Origin: Deltaproteobacteria bacterium
GTDB lineage: Bacteria; SAR324; NAC60-12
Assembly: GCA_002685535.1 (NCBI GenBank)
Contig: NYXK01000188.1
Location: forward strand, 1-62,392
Reading direction: 5' to 3'
Length of the DNA stretch: 62,392 bases
Part shown: piece by piece, positions 44,793-56,017 of the stretch
How the letters are laid out: each line of letters opens with the position of its first letter
Position numbering within the stretch: position 1 is the stretch's first letter
The notes under the pieces: model-generated
Told to the model about the DNA's origin: nothing
Databases searched by the model: none
What the model saw: the letters and a program-made list of their open reading frames with translations, nothing else
Program-made: the position numbers and the translations under genes

Positions 44793-45701
44793 ATGTCGCG
44801 TCTTAAAACGCTTCTTGACAAGCTCCCAAGTCTCCAGGTCCCCGCGCTCAATGCTCTCTATAAGTTCGACCACTTCCCAAAGTTGCCCCAGGAGATACAA
44901 ACAATGGTCGTGAGTCCAAATATTCTATACCACTACAACGAATGTCTACCCTTTACATTGAGAGAATATTCACTGCAATCTTCACAATGTTCACGACGCT
45001 TGGGTATTTCTTTACTAACAATGACAAAGTGGAAGGGAGCAGCTCGCCACTCTCGACTTATCAAGATCTTTGAGATCGAAACTTGAACTGCCCCTTACGG
45101 TTCGGACTCTGTCATGGAAGGACATCCGGTCAACCCTGGCATACTGGGAGCCTGCAAGGAAAGCCGGAAGGAGGGTCTGAAGGTCTACAGACTATTCCCG
45201 AGCGGAGTTCCCGATCCATACACCGACAAGCCAGTCACCATCTACATCAACTTTAGAGCAGATACGTTCTTCCTCGATGTACCTAAGGGGCCCGCCACTT
45301 CCCGCCAAGTCGCCCAGCCCATCCGACCTCGCACATACCACCCAGCAGACGGCTATAATTGGGACATCAAGTACATCGAGCGAATTGAGAGATTGATCCA
45401 GGTCTGGCCAGAAGGCCGCCTGATGCGACTGCCCTTGAACTTGCTTAAGGTCGCCAGAATCACAGACGACCACCCGCTTGTCGATTTCAACGTCGGAGAC
45501 GAGAAGTAGACTCTATCAGATGGTGTTGTTGAAGCCCAGATTCGTCACGAATTTGCATATAAGTATGAGGAAGTCTTCGTCACAAGAGTGAGAGAGAAGG
45601 GAATGAATCATAGGTTGATTGATTTGAATTTTGAGCTGTGGTTTCATGGAGATAGCTATGGTTGTGATCTAGTACCTGCGCCGCCAGCAGCTGAGGACTA
45701 G
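44793..45701 (+). pseudogene. 2EXR-domain pseudogene (copy 5), two nonsense codons
   Basis: Exon 1 (44793-44909) encodes the family leader SRLKTLLDKLPSLQVP and FPKLPQEIQTMV. A 120-nt GTGAGT...AAAG intron joins it to exon 2 (from 45030), completing the block as MVWKGAARHSRLIKIF. The same frame then meets TGA at 45084-45086, continues with GILGACKESRKEGLKVY and TIYINFRADTFFL, meets TAG at 45507-45509, and ends at 45701 after ELWFHGDSYG. Two nonsense codons and no indel over 260 codons again indicate recent loss. The stretch from Met 45114 to 45509 might still be translated as a truncated protein lacking the first block. Confidence 0.85.
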
Positions 45702-46343
45702 ACTATCCTACTAGACATGAAGTATTGGATTGATAGTTACGAATGGAGGAGATTCTGGAGATCCATGGCTGCATGGCATGGTGTTTGATGAGCTAGCTGT
45801 CTTGAGCGGACATCCGCGTTCCAGGATAATCGTTAGCAATTTGTAGCTGGGCATTGGGTTTGCCGTCGGGTGACATTCATTAGACAATAAATCGATACTC
45901 TCTAATCTATCCCTATAAATGAAAAGTGAATGCCAATTTCCAGATCATGATGTTCACTTACAAAATTAATTCTCGTGACGTGATGTTATCTACAAACTCG
46001 CTTAAATTCAAGGCAGGCTGATTAAATCAAAGAAAAGAAAAAACATTAATGATGAGTAATACTTTGCTCATGCTCAGGAACTGTTTCCACATCCCATGCA
46101 CTCAAGGAAAAATCATACTGCGAAGTCATAACTTGAGAAACTAACCAGAATGTCACCCAGATGAAGAGATGTGAACTACTGGCGTGGGTGAAATTGGCTC
46201 GGAAGCTAGACTCGCTACCACTGTTCATCACATCGCGCCGACAAGATTTAGTCTTTCGCTAAGTCCGCACAATTTTTGCTATATCATAGGAGAATCTAAG
46301 TTGTTTCTTCATCCGTTATTCACAGCAATGTCAGTACAATTAC
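45702..46343. other. intergenic
   Basis: About 640 bases; nothing recognised. Confidence 0.45.
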
Positions 46344-47309
46344 ATGATTATGGAGCCTACTTCGAATCAAAAAGTAGCAGATCACCGCTGCCAGTGCTGC
46401 AATTGTTCGCTGAACTCACCGAACCTACCACCTCCACCACCTTATCGGCCATCTTCAAAGACTGACCTTATCCCTCCCGGTGCAACCTTTCGGGAAGGAT
46501 ATGATACCTCGGGTTTGCAAGAAAACTTTGAGTCTGTCACCACTATACCAGATGAAGATCAGTTTTACAAAGTGTCTCGGAGAATTCCTACCGACTCTCT
46601 CTTGGCTACAGCAGTACAAATTGCGAGGCTGCCGGAGAAAAACTGTGCAACCAAAAATGATTCGAAGCGAGCACCCGCATCATCAATCGGCGACGACGGC
46701 AGGATCTACAAATCTCTCAAGAAATCGATCACCGGTGTTATTCAGCGGCTCGAGGGAGGAAGAAAACGGTGCGAGAGGAGTACAGCCGGGAAGGTGAAGC
46801 AACTGAAAGAATTCTTCCGTCCATCAGAGCGCCAATTGCGGTGGCATGCCTACATCGAATCTCGAACTCCTGATCCCAGAACCGCGAATAAGGTTGGGTT
46901 CAGATTATTCTGTGTTAGAGAACTCCCTCGGTGGATGTACCCCAGCGCTTATCTTGGCGAGCACCTGTATTGGTATAAGGGCGACGATGAGGCTGCCCTT
47001 ATTGGAGAGAATTGCCAGTTTCACGATACCGATAAATGCTATTGCGTGGAATTCTATGAAGGAGTCGTGGCGAAGAAGAAAATCATTTTTGACCTACTTA
47101 CTGGTGCTGGGTTCAGAAAGATTCGGGAAGACTCGCTGCTTAGGGAGTGCTCAAAGCACAAGTCAATGGATTGTTATTGCTGGCTGGTCTTCAATGAAGG
47201 CAAGTGGTGGAACCTTGACTTGAAGTCAAAGACGAAGAAGCTAAATAAAAGGGCGAATGAGTCGGAAGCCAAGCAAAAGATGACATTTGCCATAGTAGGT
47301 GGTAAATAA
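46344..47309 (+). CDS. hypothetical protein, no recognised family
   Basis: A single exon of 321 residues (or from a second Met two codons later). The N-terminal part has a small Cys/His cluster (HRCQCCNCS) and a proline run, then a basic stretch with KSLKKSITGVIQRLEGGRKR. The C-terminal half has two similar patches, CQFHDTDKCYCVEFYEG and CSKHKSMDCYCWLVFNEG, about 45 residues apart; each has a C-x2-6-H/K...CYC...F(Y/N)EG layout. This could be a duplicated metal-binding or disulphide unit. It has no signal peptide and ends in a Lys-rich tail. It sits inside the 2EXR cluster but is not itself 2EXR-like. Length and composition look like a real gene. Confidence 0.65.
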   Translation: MIMEPTSNQKVADHRCQCCNCSLNSPNLPPPPPYRPSSKTDLIPPGATFREGYDTSGLQENFESVTTIPDEDQFYKVSRRIPTDSLLATAVQIARLPEKNCATKNDSKRAPASSIGDDGRIYKSLKKSITGVIQRLEGGRKRCERSTAGKVKQLKEFFRPSERQLRWHAYIESRTPDPRTANKVGFRLFCVRELPRWMYPSAYLGEHLYWYKGDDEAALIGENCQFHDTDKCYCVEFYEGVVAKKKIIFDLLTGAGFRKIREDSLLRECSKHKSMDCYCWLVFNEGKWWNLDLKSKTKKLNKRANESEAKQKMTFAIVGGK

Positions 47310-47530
47310 GCAAATCGTGTTAATTTCCTTATATGCTGTGTAAAGCTGTGATACATGCTCTCTGCCAACGATCTCATTGCCAGCACTATCAAGTGACTAA
47401 TCAAGACTCTGCAACTGGCAGTCGAAGCTTCAGCGCCGTAGGTGGCCGTCTCAGTGCTATGGAGAGCCACAACACATTGACAGATTGGAAGACCCAGACT
47501 CAGACCAGGAGGACGAGGCCTTTGCGGTAG

Positions 47531-48157
47531 GTGGCCGTGCAAGACAGTGAGTTCACTTCGAGAGAGAAGCCCACAATCGTCACCCCAAAGAGGTCTCTAG
47601 GGATGGGAAACGCCATCTATATCAACTTCGAACGCGATATCTTCGTTGCCAGGCTACCTTGTAAACCGTTGACAGGGGATGACATCACTACGAGTTACAG
47701 CATCACGGCTCCACACTGGTCAAGGCGCACTAAGGCAAGCTACACGCTTGATCAAACCTACTAGTCCCGCAGCTAGCGCTTTGAACAACTACACTATAGA
47801 GGCGTTGGGTTTGATGCGATTTTCCTTAATAGGGCCTCGATTCGACAGCTTACACAGTGCTTGATTCATCACACGTGTCCCAACGGGGACAACGTTGGTG
47901 GGGCCTTGAGTCGTTGCAGCTTTGTGTGTCACTTCAGACGTACTGTAGCGATGGCCATGAGCCGAGTCGTGATCACTACAATTGTTCCTTTCAGAGACAT
48001 CCATATTGGGACTCGCTGGCCAAACGACTTCGGTGAAGATCTTGACCCCTCTCCCGCTGTTGTAACGCTTCCATGCAGCCAAATGGACATTATCCCACGA
48101 TATTCAAGGAATTATCTGACAGAGGAGCCTGCCAAATCAACTCCTCACGCTGTTTGA
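47531..48157 (+). pseudogene. 2EXR-related remnant (copy 6)
   Basis: A frame at 47531-47764 contains MGNAIYINFERDIFVARL, the third block of the 2EXR domain, followed by ~30 degenerate residues. The first two blocks are absent. Downstream (47950-48060) a second frame carries IVPFRDIHIG, which resembles the later part of relatives, but this is weak. I read the stretch as a decayed partial copy. Confidence 0.5.
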
Positions 48158-48392
48158 GATGGAAGATACCTTTGGTTGTATCGCTGGTCGACATCAGAAG
48201 GGACATTTCCGAAAGAGGGTCAGCTGAGTACCGCTGAGCGGTGGCCAAGTGCTGGCCTTGATTGCTACGTTGTATGATAGACAAAAGTTTATGCATTGAA
48301 CAACAACTCCATGGAAAGGGAGCGACACCTTCAATAACCACAAAGGTCTTTACTTTGCTTCCTTTACGAAATGTGAACAGGGTGCCGCCACC

Positions 48393-50416
48393 TCAAGCCT
48401 TGACATCAACTCCCTCGATAACAACACCACTTTCCACCTCCTCAACAGTAATAGTCCTCTGCGGTCCCTTGAACCATGCCCTCCCACCGTATCCAAACGG
48501 CAACCACCACCCCACAAGGCTGATAATGCTGATCCCACCAATCATGATGGGCGCATAATTTAGAGTCTCCGCAGTGACAGGGTACAGTTGCGGCAGAAGG
48601 AGAACGATGACAAGGAACGTGATGTAGCAGCTTGTGATAATGGCAGCGGGAAGAGAGAAACGTCCAAGGTTCCACTTTGCTGGCGTGAAGGTCTTGCGGC
48701 CGACGGTTTGGCGTGCTAGAATTGGGAACAGGTAGGACACGTTAGTGGCGATGGTGGCCGTCGCCGTGATAGCACTGAAAGCGACCACGGAGCCGATCAC
48801 TGCAGTAGTAATGGCGATTGACATTGCGAGAACCAGAAAGGCGGCATGAATGGGCACTGAGTAGCGGTAGAGTCAGCAATGCGTGCTTGCCTAAACATAT
48901 CTCCAAAAGTTTTCTGAAGCATCTAAGACGCCGAAGGGGAAGTATGGGGGCTTACTGTGTGACTTCTTGCTCAATCGGCGGAAGTATTTGCTTCCTGGCA
49001 GAATACCATCCCTAGAAATAGCATATGTAACGCGTTGAGCAGACATGAAGCATGATGCAGTGGCACAAGTTGAGTCAACCCAGAGCAGGCAGAGGATTGC
49101 TACGGCACCGTTCTGCCCCACGAGTTGCACGAGATAAGCAGCCCAGTTGTTGGCGTAGGAGCCGTTGATAATGCCATCAAAATCTTGGATACAGAAGAGA
49201 ATGATGATCAGTGTTGGGACTGACATGACCCAAGCAGAAAGTGTTGCCATCCACATGCCCTTGGCCACGACCTCAGAAGCTCCTTGAGTCTCTTCAGCCA
49301 AGTGCACAGAAGCGTCGTAGCCATAGAACACCCAGGCGCCGAAGAGAACCGAAATAGTCCAACAGTAAGCATCGCTTGCTTGCTTCTCCTCGCCGAGATT
49401 GATGCCATTGTAGAAGTGGTCAAAGACGCCGGACCCTGTTTGGAAGCCACCCTCTTGAGAGGCCCGGATAGGGAACCAGATCCAGTACATGACGACGAGG
49501 ACATGAAATATAACGACTGCGAAGCGAAAGTACCACTGCAGGACACGTTGATTGATCACGTTGGGCGCCATCGCAAAAAACATTCCAATTGAGGTCAGCA
49601 GCCATGCGAACCATCCTTTGTCCAGGATCTCGGCGGCCGGATACTTAATCTGTAAGGCGGAGAGTAGAAAGTTTGTTGAACCCTGCTGCACCCCAGGGAC
49701 AACGGAAACCTGTAGAAGGTAAGTTTGTGATGAAGTGCATCTGTGGGGTAGCTTTGTGTACCCATCCGGCCCAATTCCTGCACTGTTGTTAGATGGACAT
49801 TATTGTTGAGGTTGTGGTACTTACCACCAGCCAGTCATCCAAGCGAGAAACGGACTGGTCCCTGTCAGCGAGGTGTAATGTTGGTCCTAAGGAGGGAGAC
49901 AATACCCCCATTCAGCGCCGCCCAGTGCATATGACCAGTAATAGATGCCGCCTGCTGTCGGAAGCGCAGCTGCGATCTCGGACATAGAGAACGACACAAT
50001 CAACGACAAGAATCCTATCATTGTCCAATTCGCGAATGCGGCTGTCGGACCACCTGTGTACATAACCCAGCCAAACAGTACCGGAATTCCACTCGCGAAG
50101 TTCATGGACTGCTCCGGCATTAGTTCAAGGCCGCTCAAGATACGTCTTGCGACCCTACAGTGAAAGTCGCTGCCCTGTTGATACGTCAGTAGTCATCTCT
50201 GAGACTTGTGGGAAATATTTACCAGTTCTCGAACAAACCAAGCCCACGAAAGAACTCTTGCTTGTATCCCAGTTTCGCCAACTGGTACTCATCACTGCCA
50301 AAGACGTTCTTCGTCTCTTCAATCGAGTCATGATCCGCAGAATCTGGGACTGGCTCAATGCTATTGTCCATGTTGTCCGAAGTTTTCTCCATGATTGTAG
50401 GCGCTATAATTATCAA
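48393..50416 (-). CDS. APC-superfamily permease (fungal choline / GABA / amino-acid transporter group)
   Basis: Seven exons can be joined in phase: 50416-50223, 50174-50159, 50108-49906, 49854-49825, 49777-49762, 49709-48956 and 48856-48393. They give 558 residues with about twelve membrane helices. Key blocks are LAKLGYKQEFFRGLGLFENW, then ATFT|SMNFASGIPVLFGWVMYTG, FSMSEIAAALPTAGGIYYW, MTGWWNWAGW, SVLFGAWVFYGYDASVHLAEET, and GYGGRAWFKGPQR. This matches fungal APC carriers such as yeast HNM1 (choline) and UGA4 (GABA), in the plasma or vacuolar membrane. Two exons are only 16 nt and one is 30 nt, and each is needed to read the conserved helix sequence. The first Met could also be at 50392 or 50377. 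It neighbours the Rieske-oxygenase pair. Confidence 0.92.
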
Positions 50417-52282
50417 GAGGGAGGTCGAAGTTGCAGTGCAATTAGAAGTACGGGAACACTAAGAGGAGAAGAAATGGAGGGATTGAAGTACCCTAGAAGC
50501 TTAGGATGCTTAAGCAATTTTGGACCCCGCTGATGAGGGGTAGGAAAGCTTAGTAGTGATAAGAGTAGCCAGAATGAGAATGCCGAGGCGAGTGCGATAA
50601 GCGATTACCAAAGTCAATATGCATGGGTATTCGTATGGATTGAAAGTGAAAAACGTCGGCTCCGAAATCTGGAGGTTGGCGACTGGCCAGTATTGCAGCC
50701 ACTTTGGGAAACTCCATCCGTATTGACCTTTGAAGGGGGCCAGCTCGCTCCTGCTATCAGCGTCCATGATACATATCGCAGCAAGGTCTTATCCAGCTCG
50801 AAGCTTGAGCTGCACACTAATGCAGTTCAAGACGGGGAGACCAAGATAACGTCCCAAGGGCACGGTCAAAGGTGGGAGGGCATGCACGCCGATACTGGAC
50901 CAATACTATTCGTTATCTGACAACGCGAAGTTGAAGAATGGGGCAAAACAGGCGATGTGGCTGGCTCTACACAATCAACACTTGTTCCGATAGATATTGA
51001 TACGAGAAACGATCGTGGATACGCGCAGGGAGAGCTGCTCGCAGATCCCCCGGGCAGAACCGATCACCAAAGGATGGTCCACCATCAGTGAGAATGCCGA
51101 TGTTCTCCTTTTTGTCAGTCCAATTCCAAGCCAATCATGATACGCTGCCACTGCGCCCTGATCTAGGCTGCCACCCGGAGTGGCAGAGACACAAGGACTA
51201 CAGCTGCCCGCTGCAATCACGATGCTCCAATACAACATGCTTTTCCATATGCGATGGCCAAACAGCAACCTTCCTCGACTTTTGCAGATCCGGCAGGTTT
51301 CCGAAGTCCTGTTATCCTCTGCGATCCTCCCCAATTCTCGACTGACCCTGACAAATTGACTACGCGCTCAAGGGTGCGTGGAAAATATATATTCAATCGT
51401 TGGAACTGCATGCGATCGATGTAGGAGTCAAAATCCGGACACTAGTGGGATATTTCGAGGCATTGAGAGTCGGAACAGTGGTTGGATTGAGCTTTGAAGA
51501 TTGCTATTGTTACTGCTGCGGAACACAGGGTTAGAAGGACAAGAAACATGAAAAGCATCATAGCATGCTAGCATGACTTAAGAAAATGAACAAAAATCGA
51601 GAAACAAAAGCAGCTAGGAGAGAAGCTAGTGTTTTGCAGCCGTGTATCAAACAGATAGACAATTTGTAGCCCATTTTTCCATGACTGATATATCCAAACA
51701 GCATGACCACCTCCACGGACATCGTCCTTCGTACGCGATTGCTGCTTGAGAGTTTGTTGACACCAAGTATTGAGATCGTGGATAGGAAGGTTGGGGTCTT
51801 GGTTGGGGTGCTCGAAGATATCTCGAAGCTAGACACGCCGCGCGACCTGGGCATAGAATACTACTCCATACGATAGTGTTTTCTGCGGCAGATCCTGATG
51901 ATGGAGAGCCCTACGCGTAACCGGATCTTCAGGACGGGTTGGTTGCTGTGATAGATAGGAGAGGAGAATTGGAGAAGTAGCTATCGAGGACGAAGACCAA
52001 GAAACGAGACGCGTCAAGGTCGGTAAAATCTCGGCTATATCTAGCATCTATTCGGACCTCATCCCTTCTGCACATCAACCTTCATCACAGAGGAATACCC
52101 GACAACCGATCCCACATAATCCCATACAATACCATGGAACCCTCACTCCGTCAAACGCATCCCTCTCCTCGTATCAACCATTACATTGTTGATCCCCATT
52201 ACCAATCGAGGAGACCCTTCGCATTTGCGCTACAAGTTGACACAGGATTCTCAAGCTCTCGACAGACTATCGAATTCAGTAT
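50417..52282. other. long intergenic stretch, no gene recognised
   Basis: About 1.9 kb between the permease and the Rieske-type gene. Two adjacent minus-strand frames (52047-51829 and 51854-51558) with Ser/Thr-rich sequence might be pieces of a gene, but no family or splice pattern could be shown. No reductase partner was seen here. Confidence 0.4.
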
Positions 52283-53619
52283 TCATGTCATACAATGACA
52301 ATCATGCAATCGAAGGATTTTCTTACAGTCATCATCCGCTTTTCCTCCTCGCGAAAAGCTCTGCTCCCTTGCTGCGGGGTGGATCTCCCCTCCAGCTTGC
52401 TTTTCTGCATCCAGATGGACACCTAGCAGCCTGTTGATTTCTCCTTGGCTGGCGACCGAGGAAGCCAGCGACATGATAGGCTCTTGATTTCTCAGTATCC
52501 GTTGTTGTTTGGCTGCCAATTGCTTGATTTCCCAGTTTACTTCACTCTTTAGCGAAGACATGTCTATCGGGGCTTGATGTTCCCTTGCATAGATGCTGCA
52601 TTGTACCGATGTGCTCTTGGCAGACTTCGGTACAGCCTTGAGTATCAAAACAACGCCGGGCACAATTCTCCGCACCATCGTTGTATGACCTATTTCGAGG
52701 TCATCGTGGCTCATTCCCGAGAGGAAAGACAAAATCGTGGTCCAAAATGGCTGCTTCTTTTCCACCTTTGTTGCCAAGGAACCTGTAAGGGACAGTGAGA
52801 TGGAGATCAAGTGTCTGCCACGCTGGGATGCACACACCGAGAAGTTTCCAGTTGAATGCTCCTTCTACCTTCCAATCATCCAGGGACTTCATTTGGGACA
52901 AACTCCATTTTCTGAGCCGAGTTTCGATGTCTCCGAGATCCAAAGGAGCGACATTGGCTGCTGCATCAAAGTTCACGAAGACCATCGATTGGGAGACAGC
53001 AGTCTTGATCTCCCAAAGACCATTCATCTCCTTGTCGAATCCTGGCACTTTGTCAAATTCTGGTGCTTTGACCAGTTTTCCTTTAGTGTCGTAGCTCCAA
53101 CCGTGGTACCTACACCCAAGCACTGTCGAGCTGCCGGATTCTTTCTTGGTTACAGCATATGCTCTGTGCCGGCATACGTTGTGGAATGTACGGAGCTGTT
53201 TGTCTTTTCCGAGAATGACAACGAACGAGAATCCAGCGATCTCGAAAGTTCGATAGTCGCCAGGCTTCTGGAATCTGCACGCATGGGTCACGAATAACCA
53301 AGTCTTGTGCCATCAGTGGTTTGCTTAATGTTTTGCCCGGCACACCTACCTTGCTGAATATTGCACGTCTCTCGAGCTCAAAGATTTTTTTATCTGACCA
53401 CCAGCTCGGGGATTGCCTCAGATCGTCGAAAGCCCCTGCCACTTGTGCATCATAGGCTACAGCTGCTGCTTTGGGTCGAGAGAAAGACTTTGTGGTTTTC
53501 TGTGCAAGACCTTCCACAACGCCGGATCTTAGAGAATAGGCAATGGCCAGCACAATGCTAACACCAAGTGTGTATAGCAATGTGTACAGGTTCACGACTG
53601 ATCTGTCCATGGTGAGCAA
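52283..53619 (-). CDS. Rieske [2Fe-2S] oxygenase homologue lacking the mononuclear-iron site
   Basis: Exons 53619-53350, 53303-52838 and 52782-52283 splice in phase to 411 residues. An N-terminal membrane anchor (residues ~8-30) precedes the Rieske-oxygenase opening PSWWSDKKIFELERRAIFSK|TWLFVTHACRF. The Rieske cluster ligands are intact: C134-R-H136 and C154-R-Y-H157 (GCRYHGWSYD). The linker to GAFNWKLL is also normal. There the family motif D-x3-ECxHCx4H should follow; instead the next exon reads GSLATKVEKKQPFWTT and goes on to the end-strand KAVPKSAKSTSVQCSIY. The late D-x2-LCE motif that supplies the third iron ligand is replaced by NWEIKQLAAKQQ. So it can hold a [2Fe-2S] cluster but not the catalytic iron. 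It is head-to-head with its complementary partner at 54298. Relatives act on choline, carnitine or other amines. Confidence 0.9.
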
Positions 53620-54297
53620 GTATTACGACCTGAATATCACGTGGTATGTACCGAGCCTTGAGTTTCCGTCCGATCACTTGCGAGACCCGATGCTTATAGA
53701 GATTTGAGATCACTTCTACTCTTACCTCCATTATGACCATGAATCCACGCCAATTACGTATTTCCCATGACCTCACTATCACGATCGTCCCATCTTTGAT
53801 GCCTGACCATGCATATTTGCTATCAAGAGCTTCCCAGATTTGGTGCATTCGTCCAGAAAATAGAGCGAGGCGCACCTCGTGATCCGAGATCATGAGTAGC
53901 CCCAGAATTCTTGCCTGTCTCAGATAATGCATCGGCTGCGTGGCAACCTGAGAGGTCATCGATGAGTAATACAAACCGACGCGGAAGGTATGTGCCAATT
54001 CCCATTGGCGACTTGAGCTGCTTGGAAAGGATTGTTTGCGCGCGTTCCTGAGCACCGCATATGTTTTGGTGAGAACCAAGGAGTCTCTGGATCGCATTTC
54101 CGCTTTCGGGAAGACTCCATCGACGGTTGACCAATGAGAGTTTCGGTTATGCTGCATCACGTTGAACAGCATCAGACGACGACACCAGCGCGTAATCTGA
54201 CATACGTGCTTGGAATGGGACTTAGATTCTTGAGAATAAGGATAGCCATGCTGCTCTGTGATAGAGAGACAACATTCTCTCCTCATCGTCGTCAGTC
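53620..54297. promoter_or_regulatory. divergent promoter of the split Rieske-oxygenase pair
   Basis: 678 bases separate the two divergent start codons. Both promoters must lie here, so co-expression is likely. A 243-codon open frame (54286-53558) crosses it but has no family resemblance and overlaps the 5' end of the minus-strand gene. Confidence 0.55.
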
Positions 54298-55514
54298 ATG
54301 GACTCGTTGAGTAGAACCCTCCCAGCTTCTTGGTTTTGCAGCCCAGCACTGTATCAATTAGAAAGACGGGCTGTATTTTTAAAGGTATGTTCCCGTGGTC
54401 TGTCTATCTCTAATTCAAACTAATCGCAGTTATGTAGTCATGGCATTTTCTTGGACCCGTGACTCGATTCCAGAACCGGAACGAGCCGGTTGTATATGAG
54501 ATCGCACAAGTCAAGGTCATCGTCGAGAATCGCAGCCCAGAATCAGACGAAGTCAATAGTGATGGCATTGTCATATTTGCAGAAGAGAAGGTAAGACTCC
54601 AAAGCAGTCCGGTCTTCGTCGCTGACACGTTCCCAGAATCGCCGCATCAAGAGCCATTTCACACCAAGCGGTCTCGTTTTCGCCACCCTCTCCATTGACG
54701 CTCCCAGCTTTGAAGAATACTTTCCCGGCCTCGAAGAGCTTACGAACACCGTTGATTTCACCAAGCTCCCGCATCGCCGCAGCATCTCGTATGAAGGTCG
54801 CTTCAACTGGAAGACGATGTAAGTCCCGCCCACCCCACTCTTGCCCCTCTTCTAGCTCACACACCACAGGATCGACGGCTTCCAAGAGTGTCTGCATTGC
54901 CAGTACACCCACCCCACCTTTTCCAAATACTACCCGCCAACTTTCTACTCTGTGACGAACCATACGACATGGTCGCAGCATGTAGCGGACCCTACTAAGC
55001 CTGCGGATGGACTGTTTCTCTACTTCTTCCCGATTTGCACGCTTAATGTCTACGGAGGCGGCATGTCTTCGTTTCGCACTCTGCCTTCAACCAATCCGGT
55101 ACGCAGAGTTCCCTTCATATTTTTCTTGGTGTACTGTAAACTACGTATTCTTTAATCACGAGTACTTACTCGGTCTAGGGAGTCGCAAGAATGGCCTTCG
55201 ACTACTATCACAATGGTACAGACGAGGAATTCGAAGAGTACTTCAAGTTTGTCCGACAAGTCGCCATGGAGGACTTCGAGCTCTGTGAGAAAGCGCAGGA
55301 GAATCTCGAGAGAGGCGTTTATGGTGAGGGAATCCTGAATCCAGTCAAGGAGAATGGAGTCCTGTTTTATCAAGGGAGAGTCAGAGAATGTGTTTATAAG
55401 CAGTTCGAGGAGGAAAAGGCGGAGAAGGAGGTGAGGGAGAAGGACGCCTGGGAAAAGAGGGAGGGAATAGTGAAGGTGATTGAGGTTGGTGATGCAGCTG
55501 TTGCTGTTTCGTAA
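54298..55514 (+). CDS. Rieske-oxygenase catalytic-domain homologue lacking the Rieske cluster
   Basis: Exons 54298-54384, 54438-54590, 54637-54818, 54870-55098 and 55179-55514 give 328 residues in phase. The start has the family opening LPASWFCSPALYQLERRAVFLK|SWHFLGPVTRF. The part that should carry C-x-H and C-x2-H instead reads VYEIAQVKVIVENRSPE then SDGIVIFAEEK, with no cluster ligands, before rejoining at KSHFTPSGLVFATLSI. The catalytic half is complete: FNWKTMIDGFQECLHCQYTH (bridging E147, iron ligands H150 and H155) and the late MEDFELCEKAQ with the third ligand Asp. The first 54438-54590 exon uses a TAG acceptor directly before TCATGG; without it the gene looks truncated. On its own this protein has no electron donor; the divergent neighbour keeps exactly what it lacks. 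Confidence 0.9.
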
Positions 55515-56017
55515 CTTTAAAGCCTTTGGTATCCATTTTTTCTTTAGATCTTCCCTTGCTTATTCATGTTCTCATGTTTCTTCTTTTGGAGGTTCCTCTA
55601 ATTCAGATGCTTTGCAATTTTAAGTTACCGAGTGTTGGCCAGCTTCCGTGCTCCTCGAAGGAACGAACACTCTAGGATCAAGTGGTCCACAATTCGCCAA
55701 AAGTAGTGCCTGACCCCTTCTTCCTGCAAACAACGTGACTGCTGAACAGGAGCTCAATCCCCCCTACTTCTGTACAGCTCAACGCATCTTTGTAGAATCG
55801 ATTTATTCCAGTCATCTGACTTCTCACGCCTGTCCGGATCATGTTTCTCGACAGCCTTGTATCCTGCTTGAGTTGGAACAGGATCATAGCAAACACAGTT
55901 GGCGTTGTTTTGTTTCTTCCACTTGAAGTGAAGCTCAACCTGCACAGGACCCATCTCCTCAGTCATGGATCTGGACCCCTCGCTCGAGAGCTTTGCGGCT
56001 GCTGCTAGCTAGGCACT
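55515..56017. other. intergenic between convergent genes
   Basis: About 500 bases; nothing recognised. Confidence 0.45.

Noticed and set aside
46184..46465. A plus-strand frame overlapping the start of the orphan gene.
   Set aside because: It overlaps the longer, better-composed frame at 46344-47309 and shows no motif.
53558..54286. A 243-codon minus-strand open frame between the two Rieske-type genes.
   Set aside because: No domain, no signal peptide, odd composition, and it overlaps the first exon of the minus-strand Rieske gene in another frame. It lies in the shared promoter.
54438..55514. The plus-strand Rieske-type gene first looked like a 5'-truncated pseudogene with no ATG.
   Set aside because: A first exon at 54298-54384 with GTATGT donor and a TAG acceptor at 54437 restores the family N-terminus in phase.
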